Source: Xanthomarina gelatinilytica
Lineage (GTDB): Bacteria; Bacteroidota; Bacteroidia; Flavobacteriales; Flavobacteriaceae
Assembly (NCBI RefSeq): GCF_000348685.1
Contig: NZ_ANLA01000004.1
Location: 682,001-746,000 of the forward strand
DNA: 64,000 nt
Reading direction: 5' to 3'
The position numbers were made by a program, and so were the translations under genes. Shown piece by piece: positions 18,760-28,869 of the stretch; within the stretch, counting starts at the first letter, position 1, and every line of letters starts with the position of its first letter. The notes below the pieces were generated by a model that was not told the DNA's origin, made no database searches, and saw only the letters and a program-made list of their open reading frames with translations.

Positions 18760-19461
18760 ATGTTAAACATAAAGAAACTTCACAAATCCTATCCCATAGG
18801 AGATTCGAGTTTACATGTATTGAAAGGAATAGATTTGTCTGTTGAAAATGGAGAGATGGTTGCCATAATGGGCTCATCTGGTTCAGGAAAATCAACCTTG
18901 CTTAATATTATTGGCATGCTTGATGAGGCAGACGAAGGAGAATATATTCTAGATGGTGTCCCTATTAAAAACCTTACAGAAAAAAAAGCAGCTATTTATA
19001 GAAATAAGTTTCTGGGTTTTATTTTTCAATCTTTTAACCTAATCAATTACAAAAACGCTCTCGATAATGTGGCATTGCCCTTATATTACCAAGGGATAAA
19101 ACGCCAAGAAAGGCAAGAAAAAGCTTTGTTCCATCTTGAGAAAGTAGGACTAAAGGCTTGGGCACACCATTTACCAAACGAGTTGTCTGGTGGTCAAAAA
19201 CAACGTGTTGCCATTGCTAGGGCTCTGGCTGCAAATCCCAAATTACTGTTGGCCGATGAGCCTACTGGAGCTTTGGATACCAAAACATCGTACGAGATTA
19301 TGGATTTTATCCAGCATTTAAACGATGAAGGAAAAACCATTCTTATTGTTACACATGAGGAAGACATTGCACATATGTGTAAGCGCATTGTACGTTTAAA
19401 AGATGGTGTTATCATGGAAGACGAAAAAGTAGAACAAGTAAGAGCCTCACAATATGTTTGA
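18760..19461 (+). CDS. ABC transporter ATP-binding protein (MacB/LolD type)
   Basis: The 233 aa ATPase subunit of a type VII (MacB-like) ABC exporter. Walker A is GSSGSGKST, the signature is LSGGQKQRVAIARAL, Walker B is LLLADEPTGALD and the switch histidine is in VTHEED. The FQSFNLI Q-loop and A-loop region are present. The LolD/MacB subfamily is indicated by the short insertion-free sequence and the neighbouring FtsX-like permeases. It overlaps the first permease by 8 bp. With two permeases, a membrane-fusion protein and a TolC protein it forms a complete tripartite pump; the substrate cannot be read from sequence. Confidence 0.93.
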   Translation: MLNIKKLHKSYPIGDSSLHVLKGIDLSVENGEMVAIMGSSGSGKSTLLNIIGMLDEADEGEYILDGVPIKNLTEKKAAIYRNKFLGFIFQSFNLINYKNALDNVALPLYYQGIKRQERQEKALFHLEKVGLKAWAHHLPNELSGGQKQRVAIARALAANPKLLLADEPTGALDTKTSYEIMDFIQHLNDEGKTILIVTHEEDIAHMCKRIVRLKDGVIMEDEKVEQVRASQYV

Positions 19462-20683
19462 TAGAGACCTCTGGAGAGAAATATTTCAAAGTATAAACAT
19501 GAACAGGACTAGAAGTGTCCTCTCTGGTTTTACTGTTGCTTTTGCTATCCTACTATTTACCATTCTGTTTGGAATTGCAAACGGACTCAACAACACCTTT
19601 GCAGAAGCTTTTGCAGACGATGCAAACAATTCCATTTTCATTCAATCTGGTACCACTACAAAAGCCCATAAAGGCTATCAAGCAGGAAGACAGATCCAAT
19701 TTAAGAATAAAGATTACGATTATATAAAAGAGGAGTATGGGGATAAAGTACAATACATTACCTCTAGATTGTATTTAAACGTTAATGCTTCTTTTAGAAA
19801 CGAAAAAAACACATATAATGTAAGAGCTGTTCATCCAGATCACCAATATCTTGAAAATACCAAAATGAAGGAAGGCAGGTATATCAATCAGTTGGATTTG
19901 GATAATAGATCCAAAGTTGTGGTAATAGGAAGATTGGTTGAAGAAGACCTGTTTCTTAAAACTACAGCCTTGGGAAAGTACTTAAGTTTAAATGGTTTGC
20001 AATATAAAATTGTTGGCATTTTTACAGACGATGGCGGCGACAATGAAGAACGCTTAATTTACATGCCTATTAGTACAGCGCAACGAGTATATGGTAATAA
20101 CGATTATATAGATCAAATCAATCTTACCTATAATCCTGAAATGAATTACGATAAAGCCATTGCTTTTAGCAACTCACTCACCAAAGATTTAAAAGACCGT
20201 TTTGATGTGGCCAGTAGCGACCAAAGAGCCATAAGGGTTAGAAATTTGGCCAATGAGTCCAAAACCGTTAACCAAATGACCTTTGGTTTGGGTGTTATTA
20301 TTATTGTAATTGGTTTTGGAACTTTAATCGCAGGAGTGGTTGGTGTTAGTAATATCATGATATTTATAGTGAAAGAACGTACCAAAGAGATTGGGATTCG
20401 TAAAGCCTTAGGAGCCTCACCAAAATCCATTATATCCATCATTTTAATGGAATCTATTTTAATTACTGCCATTGCAGGTTATGTAGGTTTACTGATTGGA
20501 ATGGGAGTGTTGGAGTTTATAGGGCCAAGTTTAGAGACCTATTTTATAAAAGATCCAAGTGTGAGTACCACCTTGGTTATTGGAGCAACCATTACGCTAA
20601 TAATCGCAGGTGGTATTGCAGGATATTTACCAGCTAAAAAAGCATCACAGATCAAACCTATAGTAGCCTTAAGAGACGATTAA
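19454..20683 (+). CDS. ABC transporter permease (MacB/FtsX type), first of two
   Basis: A 409 aa permease with the MacB topology: an N-terminal helix (about 18-43), a large periplasmic MacB_PCD domain (about 45-270) and three C-terminal helices in the FtsX domain. The signature KERTKEIGIRKALGASPKSI precedes helix 3, and the last helix ends in GYLPAKKASQIKPIVALRDD. It is followed after 1 bp by a homologous permease, so the pump is probably a heterodimer rather than a MacB homodimer with fused ATPase. Confidence 0.92.
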   Translation: MFDRDLWREIFQSINMNRTRSVLSGFTVAFAILLFTILFGIANGLNNTFAEAFADDANNSIFIQSGTTTKAHKGYQAGRQIQFKNKDYDYIKEEYGDKVQYITSRLYLNVNASFRNEKNTYNVRAVHPDHQYLENTKMKEGRYINQLDLDNRSKVVVIGRLVEEDLFLKTTALGKYLSLNGLQYKIVGIFTDDGGDNEERLIYMPISTAQRVYGNNDYIDQINLTYNPEMNYDKAIAFSNSLTKDLKDRFDVASSDQRAIRVRNLANESKTVNQMTFGLGVIIIVIGFGTLIAGVVGVSNIMIFIVKERTKEIGIRKALGASPKSIISIILMESILITAIAGYVGLLIGMGVLEFIGPSLETYFIKDPSVSTTLVIGATITLIIAGGIAGYLPAKKASQIKPIVALRDD

Positions 20684-20684
20684 T

Positions 20685-21929
20685 ATGATAAAATTTTTAT
20701 TCGAAAGAGATACATGGCAGGAAGTATGGGATAGTCTTACTAAAAACAAGTTAAGATCCATGCTTACTATGGTTGGCGTTTGGTGGGGAATTTTATTGCT
20801 TATCGGACTCCTGGGTTCTGCTAAAGGGTTGGAAAATTCTTTTAATAGACTGTTTGGAAGCTTTGCCACCAACAGTGTGTTTGTTTGGGGACAAAGTACC
20901 AGCAAGCCATTTAAGGGGTTTCAAGAAGGAAAACAAGTAAGATTAACACTCTCTGATGCTAAATTGGTTGAAGAAAATGTGGAAGGAATTGAATTTGTGG
21001 TACCAAGAAACCAAAATCAATCCTTAGTGGTAAGAGATTTTTTATCTGGAACTTATAGTATTAATGGCGATTTTCCATTACTGGATAAGGTTCAGAAAAA
21101 GAAGATGATGTATGGGCGTTTTATCAATCAAAACGATATTGACGAAAAGAAAAAAGTAGCTGTCATTTCAGAAGACATCTATAAGCAACTGTTTGAAAAA
21201 GATGAAGAAATGATTGGCCAATACATAAAAATTAATGGCATGAATTTCACGGTTATTGGGATGTTTGAAAATGGTAATGTCAATATGGGGCCAACCAGCG
21301 ACATCCATATCCCATTTACCACCTTTCAACAAATATACAACCAAGGCAACCAAATAGGTTGGATGATGCTTACTGGAAAACCAGAATACGATATTACACA
21401 AATAGAAGCAGATGCCAAATTGATATTAAGGAACTTAAACAACATCCATCCTGAAGATACACGGGCTTTTGGAAGTTTTAACCTTGGTAAAGAATTTAAA
21501 AAAGTAACAGGATTTTTAGTCGGTATGCAATTTTTAACATGGTTTGTTGGGATTGCTACCTTGATTGCAGGTGTATTTGCTATTGGAAACATTTTATTGA
21601 TAACCGTAAAAGAGCGTACCAAAGAGATAGGAGTGCGTCGTGCTTTAGGAGCCACTCCTTTTGAAATTAAAAGACAGATCGTGGTAGAAGCCGTGTTCAT
21701 TACCTTATTGGCTGGTTTTTTTGGAATCATAACAGGAGGATGGATTTTAATAGGAATCGATTCTGCTTTTGGACAAGGAGACGAAGCCGTTCTTGTAAAC
21801 GCATCTGTATCCATTGCAGTGGTATTTATAGCACTTATTATATTGATAGTATTGGGAACCCTAATCGGGCTCATACCAGCCTTTAAAGCCACCAGCATCA
21901 AACCTATAGACGCTTTAAGGGAAGAATAA
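20685..21929 (+). CDS. ABC transporter permease (MacB/FtsX type), second of two
   Basis: A 414 aa paralogue of the preceding permease with the same architecture: an N-terminal helix (about 22-38), a periplasmic domain and three C-terminal helices. It carries the same conserved coupling motif, VKERTKEIGVRRALGATPFEI, and ends FKATSIKPIDALREE. The two copies differ enough through the periplasmic domain to suggest an old duplication and distinct roles. The adaptor gene follows after a 48-bp gap. Confidence 0.92.
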   Translation: MIKFLFERDTWQEVWDSLTKNKLRSMLTMVGVWWGILLLIGLLGSAKGLENSFNRLFGSFATNSVFVWGQSTSKPFKGFQEGKQVRLTLSDAKLVEENVEGIEFVVPRNQNQSLVVRDFLSGTYSINGDFPLLDKVQKKKMMYGRFINQNDIDEKKKVAVISEDIYKQLFEKDEEMIGQYIKINGMNFTVIGMFENGNVNMGPTSDIHIPFTTFQQIYNQGNQIGWMMLTGKPEYDITQIEADAKLILRNLNNIHPEDTRAFGSFNLGKEFKKVTGFLVGMQFLTWFVGIATLIAGVFAIGNILLITVKERTKEIGVRRALGATPFEIKRQIVVEAVFITLLAGFFGIITGGWILIGIDSAFGQGDEAVLVNASVSIAVVFIALIILIVLGTLIGLIPAFKATSIKPIDALREE

Positions 21930-21977
21930 ATAACTAGTAACATCATAATCAACCAAACGAATAATAATTTAGATCAC

Positions 21978-23093
21978 ATGAATAAAACATTAAAAATCAT
22001 CATTGGAATTGTATTGCTGATACTTTTTGTATGGGTAATTAAATATTTTAAAGAATCAAATGCGAAAGCTATTGAAGATTTTAAGGTAGAAGAGCCTTTC
22101 TACACATCTATTAACACAAAAGTTGTGGCAACAGGAAAGCTCAATCCGGAGGAAGAAATTGAATTGAAACCTCAAATAGGTGGAATTATCGATAAAATCT
22201 TAGTTGAAGAAGGCGATGTCGTAAAAAAAGGCGATTTGATTGCTAAAATTAGAGTGGTACCTAACGAACAAAACTTGGCAAGTGCCAATAGTAGAATCCG
22301 TACTGCCAGACTGGCTTTGGACAATGCTCAAATTCTTTACGACAGAAACAAAGGCCTATTTGAAAAAGGAGTGATTTCTAAACAGGATTTTGAAAATAGC
22401 GAGCTATCTTATAACCAAGCTAAAGAAACTTTAATTCAGGCCCAAAACGATTTTCAAATCATAAGACAAGGATCGCTCTCAGGAGGAGGTTCGGCCAACA
22501 CAAACATTGTGGCACAAATATCTGGAACGGTTTTGGAAATCCCTGTAAGGGAAGGAGACCAAGTTATTGAATCCAATAGTTTTAATGCCGGAACAACGGT
22601 TGCAACCATTGCCGATATGAGCAAAATGATTTTTGAAGGAAAAGTGGACGAAGCAGAAGTTGGCAAAATAGAAGAAGGTAAAGAAATTAGAGTGGTTCTT
22701 GGCGCTTTGAATGAGCAAGAATTTCCTGCTAAATTAACTTTTGTGGCACCAAAGGGACAAGAAGAAAGTGGTGCTGTTCAATTTACCATAAAAGCCGATG
22801 TTGAAGTAACACCATCAATCAAAATTAGAGCAGGTTACAGTGCCAACGCCGAAATTGATATGGAGAGTAAAGACAGTGTTCTGGTAATAAAAGAAGCCTT
22901 ACTTCAATTTAATAGAATTACCGAAAAACCATATGTTGAAATATTAAAAGACGATAATACCTATGAAGAAAAATATGTAGAACTAGGTATTTCCGATGGT
23001 ATTAACGTAGAAATTGTGGAAGGTGTTAAAGAAGGGGATAAAATTAAAGTGTGGAACAAAGCATCAAAAGAAAATAATGATGAAGATGAATAG
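21978..23093 (+). CDS. Efflux RND/ABC periplasmic adaptor subunit (HlyD/MacA family)
   Basis: A 371 aa membrane-fusion protein. It has an N-terminal membrane anchor (residues about 5-24), a split lipoyl domain (VVATGKLNPEEEIELKPQIGG and the later VAQISGTVLEIPVREGDQVIE), an alpha-helical hairpin (about residues 90-155, ANSRIRTARLALDNAQ through ISKQDFENSELSYNQAKETL) and a beta-barrel domain with a C-terminal acidic tail. It bridges the MacB-like permeases to the TolC channel. The outer membrane gene begins inside its last codons. Confidence 0.92.
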   Translation: MNKTLKIIIGIVLLILFVWVIKYFKESNAKAIEDFKVEEPFYTSINTKVVATGKLNPEEEIELKPQIGGIIDKILVEEGDVVKKGDLIAKIRVVPNEQNLASANSRIRTARLALDNAQILYDRNKGLFEKGVISKQDFENSELSYNQAKETLIQAQNDFQIIRQGSLSGGGSANTNIVAQISGTVLEIPVREGDQVIESNSFNAGTTVATIADMSKMIFEGKVDEAEVGKIEEGKEIRVVLGALNEQEFPAKLTFVAPKGQEESGAVQFTIKADVEVTPSIKIRAGYSANAEIDMESKDSVLVIKEALLQFNRITEKPYVEILKDDNTYEEKYVELGISDGINVEIVEGVKEGDKIKVWNKASKENNDEDE

Positions 23094-24462
23094 AAACATA
23101 GTAACAACTGTTTTACTAACCATTTTTATAAGTATTTCGGGTTTTGCCCAAGACAAAAAATGGAGCCTGGAAGAATGTGTAAATTATGCTTTGGAAAACA
23201 ACATTTCCATAAAACAAACAGCTTTAGACACAGACTTGGCTGATCAGGATTTAATAAGCGCTAAAGGTAATTTCTTGCCAAATGTTAATGCCTCTGCATC
23301 ACAAGATTGGAATTTTGGGTCTTTTATTGGACAAGATGGAAATCGTGTGTCTATTGACTCTAGGGGAAATAGTTTTGGCTTGAACACAGGTGTTACTCTA
23401 TTCAACGGATTTAGAAATACCAGCATCTATAAACAAGCTCAGTTGGGAATTGAATCCAGTGAATTACAATTGAGTATTTTGAAGGATAACATTTCAGTAA
23501 ATGTAGTTAATCAGTATTTAAATATTTTATTGAACAAGGAAAATTTAAAAGTGGCAGAGGAACAAGTGGCCATTACTGAAAAACAAGTAATCCAAGTGTC
23601 AGAATTGGTCGATTCTGGTGTAAGACCCCGAGCAGATTTGTTTGAAGTGGAAGCCCAATTAGCCAGCGATAGAGAAAGACTCACCAATGTTGAGAACAGT
23701 TTGGAGCTTGCTAAACTTGCACTCACTCAACTATTGCAAATTTCGAATGAAGGGTTTGATGTAGAAGAGATTGAATTATCTCTTCCAGAAGTTTTGGTAG
23801 AGCACAAAAGTTCCAATGAAATTTACGATTATGCCTTACAAAACAGACCAGAAATTAAAAAAGCAGAACTGGATATTGAAAATTCCATATTAGCTATAGA
23901 CATTGCTAAAAGTGCTTATTATCCTACCTTAAGTTTTGGTGCTGGCCTTGGAACTTCTTACCAACATTTTCAAGGTCAAGAGGATTTGAGAGTGGTAATA
24001 GATCCTAATGATCCAACAAACATTTCTTTAGTAGAAAATGGATTTTGGCAACAGCTTGAAGATAATTTAGGGTATAATCTAGGATTTAGATTAGACATTC
24101 CAATTTTTAATAGAATGCAAACCAAAGTGAGTGTAGATAAAGCCAAAATAAATAAGGAGCGTATTGCTTATTCTTTAGACCAAGCCAAGCAAGACTTGCG
24201 CTCAACCATAGAACAAGCTTATACAGATGCCAAGGCTGCTTTTAAACAGTTTGAAGCTTCTCAAGTGTCTTTAAATGCACAAAAAGAAGCATTTAAAAAT
24301 GCTCAAGAAAGCTACAATTCCGGTGTTATGAACTCTTTTGAATTTGAACAGGTTAGAAACAGATTGGTTAATGCTGAAGCCAATTTAATTAATGCAAAAT
24401 ATAACTTTGTATTTACAACCAAAGTATTAGATTTCTATTTAGGAAAACCATTAACAGATTAA
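23080..24462 (+). CDS. TolC family outer membrane efflux protein
   Basis: A TolC-type channel of about 460 aa with a signal peptide ending SGFAQ and two internal OEP repeats. The first is WSLEECVNYALENNISIKQ...NVNASASQDWNFG; the second begins DYALQNRPEIKKAELDIENSILAI. The SGVRPRADLFEVEAQLASDRERL and SGVMNSFEFEQVRNRLVNAEANL stretches are the equivalent coiled-coil segments. The start lies within ATG codons 23077, 23080 or 23086, all overlapping the adaptor gene; I took 23080 for its basic n-region. It completes the tripartite exporter. Confidence 0.92.
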   Translation: MKMNRNIVTTVLLTIFISISGFAQDKKWSLEECVNYALENNISIKQTALDTDLADQDLISAKGNFLPNVNASASQDWNFGSFIGQDGNRVSIDSRGNSFGLNTGVTLFNGFRNTSIYKQAQLGIESSELQLSILKDNISVNVVNQYLNILLNKENLKVAEEQVAITEKQVIQVSELVDSGVRPRADLFEVEAQLASDRERLTNVENSLELAKLALTQLLQISNEGFDVEEIELSLPEVLVEHKSSNEIYDYALQNRPEIKKAELDIENSILAIDIAKSAYYPTLSFGAGLGTSYQHFQGQEDLRVVIDPNDPTNISLVENGFWQQLEDNLGYNLGFRLDIPIFNRMQTKVSVDKAKINKERIAYSLDQAKQDLRSTIEQAYTDAKAAFKQFEASQVSLNAQKEAFKNAQESYNSGVMNSFEFEQVRNRLVNAEANLINAKYNFVFTTKVLDFYLGKPLTD

Positions 24463-24467
24463 ATAAA

Positions 24468-25142
24468 GTGGCTATTATATTAAGTGTAGAAACTTCAACA
24501 ACCAATTGTTCAGTCTCTCTTTCTAAACAAGGAGAGACTTTTGCACTTTTGGAAGATAACAGTAAAGATTATTCCCATGCTGAACGACTGCATGTATATA
24601 TGGAAAGACTCTTGGCAGAAAACAATTTACAGCCAAACCAATTGGATGCCATTGCAGTAAGTAAAGGTCCTGGTTCCTATACAGGATTAAGAATAGGTGT
24701 TTCGGCTGCTAAAGGTCTTTGTTTTGCCTTAAATAAGCCTTTAATATCTGTTTCTACTCTGGAAGCTTTGGCACATCAAGTAATTGTTGAAAAGGGATTG
24801 ATAATTCCCATGCTCGATGCCAGACGTATGGAAGTTTATTCTGCTGTTTTTGATGCAAATTACCAAATCATAAGAGAGGTTGAAGCACAAATCCTGGATG
24901 CTAATGCCTTTGCTGAATATTTAGAGACTGGACAGGTCTTTTTTTTAGGAAATGGTGTTGAAAAGTTTAAATCCATCATTCAGCATCCACATGCTCATTT
25001 TATAGACAATAAGTTGCCTTCTGCAAACCAAATGAGCCAGATAGCTTATCGTAAATTCCAAAAAAGCGACTTTGAGGACGTCGCTTATTTTGAACCTTAC
25101 TACTTAAAGGATTTTGTAGTTATAAAATCAAATAAAAAATAA
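24468..25142 (+). CDS. tsaB: tRNA threonylcarbamoyladenosine biosynthesis protein TsaB
   Basis: TsaB is the non-catalytic partner that forms a complex with TsaD (and TsaE) to make t6A37 in ANN-decoding tRNAs. The 224 aa product begins with the ASKHA-fold signature ILSVETSTTNCSVSLS and contains ERLHVYMERLLAENNL, AVSKGPGSYTGLRIGVSAAKGLC and PMLDARRMEVYSAVF, all family hallmarks. The start is GTG at 24468, 5 bp after the TolC gene. It is probably read from the exporter operon but functionally unrelated. Confidence 0.94.
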   Translation: MAIILSVETSTTNCSVSLSKQGETFALLEDNSKDYSHAERLHVYMERLLAENNLQPNQLDAIAVSKGPGSYTGLRIGVSAAKGLCFALNKPLISVSTLEALAHQVIVEKGLIIPMLDARRMEVYSAVFDANYQIIREVEAQILDANAFAEYLETGQVFFLGNGVEKFKSIIQHPHAHFIDNKLPSANQMSQIAYRKFQKSDFEDVAYFEPYYLKDFVVIKSNKK

Positions 25143-25144
25143 AA

Positions 25145-25176
25145 AAGCCTCCCAAGAAATTGGGAGGCTTAAAGTT
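25145..25176. terminator. Shared terminator between tsaB and mscS
   Basis: A perfect 11-bp stem, AAGCCTCCCAA (25145-25155) with its complement (25160-25170), closing a GAAA tetraloop. It is flanked by A-rich DNA on the left and T-rich DNA further right, so it can serve both convergent genes. Confidence 0.85.
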
Positions 25177-25989
25177 TTAGGCTTTTTTCTGTATTTCAAC
25201 TTGATGTGGATAAGGAATATCAATTCCGGCAGCATCAAGAGCTTCTTTGGTATTTTCTATCATACTGAATTTCACATCCCAATAATCTTCTTTTTTCACC
25301 CAAACCCTTGTAAAAAAGTTAATGGAACTATCTCCCAACTCAGACACATTGATTGCTGGAGCTGGATCTTTTAGGATGGAAGGATTGGCCTCTACAACAC
25401 TTAAAATAACCTCTTTGGTTTTTTTAATGTCAGACTCGTATCCTACTCCAAAAGTAACATCTACACGTCTTGTGTCTTCTGTGCTGTAGTTTGTGATGTT
25501 GCCATTGGAAAGACTGCCATTTGGTATAATAATTTCTTTATTGTCTGGAGTTGTTAACTTGGTTGTAAATATTTCAATTTCCTTAACCGTTCCGGTTTCT
25601 CCCTGCGCTTCAATAAAATCGCCAATTTTAAAAGGTTTAAAAATCATAATTAAAACACCTCCTGCAAAATTTCCTAAAGAACCTTGAAGTGCCATACCAA
25701 TAGCCAAGCCGGCTGCAGCTAAAATTGCGGCAAAAGAAGTAGTTTCTACCCCAAGCTGAGATAAGATAGCAAGAATTAAAAGGATTTTTAATAACCAACT
25801 AATTAAATTTAAAAGGAACTTTTGAAGACTTTCATCAAAGCCTCTTTTGGTCATCACAGTTCGAGCGCCACGAACCAGTTTTTTTATGATCCAGGAACCA
25901 ATAACCCATATAACAATGGCTCCAATAATTTTCAAGCCATATTCAGTTGCAAGTTCAATACCTTTAGTAGTCCAATTTTCAATATCCAT
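25177..25989 (-). CDS. mscS: Small-conductance mechanosensitive channel (MscS family)
   Basis: MscS channels open on hypo-osmotic shock and release small solutes. The 270 aa protein has three N-terminal helices (about 18-36, 59-82 and 88-110). The pore helix TM3 is glycine/alanine rich (FAAILAAAGLAIGMALQGSLGNFAGGVLIMIFKPF). The beta domain (VKEIEIFTTKLTTPDNKEIIIPNGSLSNGNITNYS) and the alpha/beta C-terminal domain follow. Length and layout match MscS itself (286 aa in E. coli). It is convergent with tsaB. Confidence 0.94.
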   Translation of the reverse strand: MDIENWTTKGIELATEYGLKIIGAIVIWVIGSWIIKKLVRGARTVMTKRGFDESLQKFLLNLISWLLKILLILAILSQLGVETTSFAAILAAAGLAIGMALQGSLGNFAGGVLIMIFKPFKIGDFIEAQGETGTVKEIEIFTTKLTTPDNKEIIIPNGSLSNGNITNYSTEDTRRVDVTFGVGYESDIKKTKEVILSVVEANPSILKDPAPAINVSELGDSSINFFTRVWVKKEDYWDVKFSMIENTKEALDAAGIDIPYPHQVEIQKKA

Positions 25990-26078
25990 ATATGTTTTTT
26001 TTGATTAGACCGTAAAGTTAAAAAAAATAGTTTGAAATCTGGTTTTCAAATAGAAACGGATGGTTATTTAAACAAATA

Positions 26079-26432
26079 TTAAATTAGTATGGAGCTAATG
26101 GCTAAAACCGAAGGGATTGACTGGATATAAAAAAGCGATATTTTTTTGGTGGTTATTGCTCCAAAAATACCAGCAACTGTAATGCAGCCCAAAAAGAAAA
26201 GAATGGTTTTGGTATCATTGTTAACTAGTGAAAAAATTAAACCAGCTGCTAAAAACCCATTGTACAAACCTTGGTTGGCTGCTAATACTTTTGTCTCTTC
26301 GGCAAAGGCTTTGGATTTTAAACCAAAAGTTTTAATGCCTTTAGGTTTGGTCCATAAAAACATTTCCAAAAATAAAAAATAGAGATGCTCTAAGGCAACC
26401 AAACAAACTAAAAAAATGGATACAATACTCAT
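26079..26432 (-). CDS. DUF1304 family membrane protein
   Basis: A 117 aa, four-helix membrane protein of the DUF1304 family. The conserved features are the N-terminal EHLYFLFLEMFLW segment, the AANQGLYNGFLAAGLI motif and the GxxxAGIFGAITTKK loop. No function is established. It begins 1 bp after the stop of the DUF255 gene, so it is the second gene of that operon. Confidence 0.85.
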   Translation of the reverse strand: MSIVSIFLVCLVALEHLYFLFLEMFLWTKPKGIKTFGLKSKAFAEETKVLAANQGLYNGFLAAGLIFSLVNNDTKTILFFLGCITVAGIFGAITTKKISLFYIQSIPSVLAISSILI

Positions 26433-26433
26433 G

Positions 26434-28539
26434 TTATTTGTTTTTTAATTGGTTTATGGCTTCTTGACTGTTTTTAACTGGTAATTTACAGGTATGGTTT
26501 ACACAAACATAAATTAAGGTTTCATTTTCTATATATCTATTAAGCAATAAAGGAAGCTTGCTTTTTTTAGTGCTTCCAGCTACAATTTTATTTGGAAGAT
26601 ATTCTTGGTTTATTTCTTTTATTTTTTTGTTGGCATTTGCTCCAGTAGCTGCAACTTCATAAAAAGGCTGTGTGTAGTTTAGCATAAGATCCAACCAATT
26701 GGAATAATTGGATCCGTATTCCTGTATCTCTAGCTTAACGTTGTTTAACATCATTGTGGCTGTTTTTAAATAATATGTGTTATCAAAAAAACGTGATAAT
26801 TTAAATAAGTTTTTGGCCATAACGGAATTGCTTGAAGGAATGACATTGTCTCTATATTCCAAGCTTCTGCTAACCAACATGGCATCTTCATTGGAAGTGA
26901 AATAAAACATGCCATTGTTTGTTTCGTAAAAATGATCGAACACATAGTTGGTTAAATCCCTGGCAGTAAATAACCATGTTTCGTTTAAGGTGTTTTCGTA
27001 AAGCGCAATCAATGCCTCTATGGTTAGTGCGTAATCTTCCAGATAGCCATTTATGGTACTTTTGTTGTTTTTGTAGTTATGGTTTAAGCCACCATCTTCA
27101 CGCCATTGGTTGTAGGTAATAAAATGGGCATTTTTTTCTGCCGATTTTAAAAAAGCAGCTTCACCAAAAACCCTATAAGCATCTACATAAGCTTTTAACA
27201 TTAAAGCATTCCAGGAGGTTAAGGTCTTGTCGTCCAAACTTGGTCTGGATCTTTTCTCACGATTGTTTAACAACTGTTCCTTCCATTGGTTTTTCTTCTC
27301 GTTTAATTTTTCAATACTTATGTTGTGGGTTTTCACAAATGCATTATCTGAATCTTTTCTAATTAAAACATAATGGTTCTTTTCCCAAAAACCATAGTTA
27401 TTAATGTTATAATATGCTGCAAACAATTCAAAATCAGCACCTAATATTTGTTGAAGCTCTTCTGTGGTCCAAACATAAAAGGCGCCTTCTTCCAGATGGC
27501 CTTGCGTGGTGTGGCTATCTGCATCCAATGAAGAATAAAACGCTCCATTTTCTGCAGTTAATTCCCGTTCTACAAAAGCTAAGGTTTCGTACACAACGTC
27601 CTTGTAAAGTTTGTTTTTGGTAATTAGGTAAGCATCAGTATATAAGCTTACCAATTGGGCATTGTCGTATAGCATTTTCTCGAAGTGAGGAATGTGCCAA
27701 TTCACATCTGTTGCATATCTTGAAAAACCACCTCCAACCTGGTCGTAAAGTCCTCCATACGCCATTTTTGTAAGCGTGAGGTTTACAAATTCCTGCAGCT
27801 CTTTATGATGTTTTGTGTATGCATATCGTAATAAAAAATGATAATTGTTTGGCATCATAAACTTTGGAGCACGTTTTAAGCCACCAAGTTCACGATCGAA
27901 ATATTGCGACCAATTTGTAACGGTTTCATCAATAAATTCAATGTTAAAATCGGCTTCATTGGTATTTACTGTAATCATATCCATGGCTTTAATGCCTTGT
28001 TCCAGCTTATTGGCATATTCATGGAGCTTTTCTGGATTTCTATTATAGAGGTCTGAAATTTGCTCCAACGCACTAAGCCATTGTTCTTTTCTAAAATAAG
28101 TGCCTCCCCAAACAGGTCTGCCATCTGGAAGCGCTACCACATTCATGGGCCAACCACCACTTCCTGTCATTAGTTGCACAGCATTCATATATACTTGATC
28201 GATGTCTGGACGTTCCTCTCTATCAACTTTTATGTTTATAAAATTAGAGTTCATGAGTTTGGCTACAACTGTGTCTTCAAAACTTTCGTGTTCCATAACA
28301 TGACACCAGTGACAAGCAGCATAGCCAACACTAATTAAAAGCAGTTTGTTCTCGGTTTTTGCTTTTTTTAAAGCAGTATCGTTCCAAGGATGCCAATCTA
28401 CAGGATTGTGGGCATGTTGTAAAAGATAAGGACTGGTTTCGTGAATTAAATTGTTTGTGTATGGCTTATTCATAAGGTTTTTATTTGGTCCTTGACAACT
28501 CGATAAAATGCTGAGCAATAATATGAGAGCATATTTCAT
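26434..28539 (-). CDS. Thioredoxin domain-containing DUF255 protein (YyaL/SPATA20-like), predicted lipoprotein
   Basis: A 701 aa protein: an N-terminal DUF255 thioredoxin-fold domain with the motif C76-H-W-C79 ([17 protein letters not shown]), then an alpha/alpha-barrel domain resembling glycosidase or N-acylglucosamine epimerase folds ([45 protein letters not shown]). Homologues include YyaL and mammalian SPATA20; activity is unproven. The first 22 residues ([11 protein letters not shown]) look like a lipoprotein signal with C15. The classical homologue start [26 protein letters not shown] is at Met23, so a cytosolic product from the internal start is the alternative. A -7-like TAACTTTG sits just upstream (28551-28544). 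Confidence 0.88.
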   Translation of the reverse strand: MKYALILLLSILSSCQGPNKNLMNKPYTNNLIHETSPYLLQHAHNPVDWHPWNDTALKKAKTENKLLLISVGYAACHWCHVMEHESFEDTVVAKLMNSNFINIKVDREERPDIDQVYMNAVQLMTGSGGWPMNVVALPDGRPVWGGTYFRKEQWLSALEQISDLYNRNPEKLHEYANKLEQGIKAMDMITVNTNEADFNIEFIDETVTNWSQYFDRELGGLKRAPKFMMPNNYHFLLRYAYTKHHKELQEFVNLTLTKMAYGGLYDQVGGGFSRYATDVNWHIPHFEKMLYDNAQLVSLYTDAYLITKNKLYKDVVYETLAFVERELTAENGAFYSSLDADSHTTQGHLEEGAFYVWTTEELQQILGADFELFAAYYNINNYGFWEKNHYVLIRKDSDNAFVKTHNISIEKLNEKKNQWKEQLLNNREKRSRPSLDDKTLTSWNALMLKAYVDAYRVFGEAAFLKSAEKNAHFITYNQWREDGGLNHNYKNNKSTINGYLEDYALTIEALIALYENTLNETWLFTARDLTNYVFDHFYETNNGMFYFTSNEDAMLVSRSLEYRDNVIPSSNSVMAKNLFKLSRFFDNTYYLKTATMMLNNVKLEIQEYGSNYSNWLDLMLNYTQPFYEVAATGANANKKIKEINQEYLPNKIVAGSTKKSKLPLLLNRYIENETLIYVCVNHTCKLPVKNSQEAINQLKNK

Positions 28540-28565
28540 AACTCAAAGTTACGGATTTAAAGACA

Positions 28566-28592
28566 CAAAAAAAGCGTCCATGTAGAACGCTT
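28566..28592 (-). terminator. Intrinsic terminator after dodecin
   Basis: On the minus strand AAGCGT (28592-28587) pairs with ACGCTT (28577-28572), followed by a run of T residues. It lies 26 bp past the dodecin stop and separates it from the DUF255 gene. Confidence 0.7.
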
Positions 28593-28617
28593 AGGTTTTA
28601 AAATATTTGAAAATGGT

Positions 28618-28818
28618 CTAGTTAACTTCGAATGTCAGTTTTACATTGACCCTAAATTCTGTTACTTGATCTCCATTTACAATGGCACTTTGCTCTTTAA
28701 TGTAAACGGATTTAATGTTCTTTACGGTTTTAGAAGCTTCTTTGACTGCTTTTCTGGTGGCATCTTCCCAACTTTCTTTAGAATTTGATAAGACTTCGAT
28801 AACTTTTAATACTGCCAT
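28618..28818 (-). CDS. Dodecin family flavin-binding protein
   Basis: Dodecins are small proteins that assemble into hollow dodecamers and store or buffer flavins. The 66 aa product has the full beta-alpha-beta-beta pattern: VIEVLSNSKESWEDATRKAVKEASKTVKNIKSVYIKEQSA and the final strand TEFRVNVKLTFEV. The tryptophan in SKESWEDA is the residue that stacks on the bound isoalloxazine in characterised dodecins. It is 51 bp downstream of the Nfu gene and may share its transcript, ending at its own terminator. Confidence 0.93.
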   Translation of the reverse strand: MAVLKVIEVLSNSKESWEDATRKAVKEASKTVKNIKSVYIKEQSAIVNGDQVTEFRVNVKLTFEVN

Positions 28819-28869
28819 AATTATAATTTTTTAAATGAAACTTTAGTGAATCTTAAAGTTAAGAAAAAA

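Noticed and set aside
21326-21952. Minus-strand frame of 208 codons opposite the second ABC permease
   Set aside because: Antisense of a well-supported gene; no motif and unusual Met/Ile/Pro composition.
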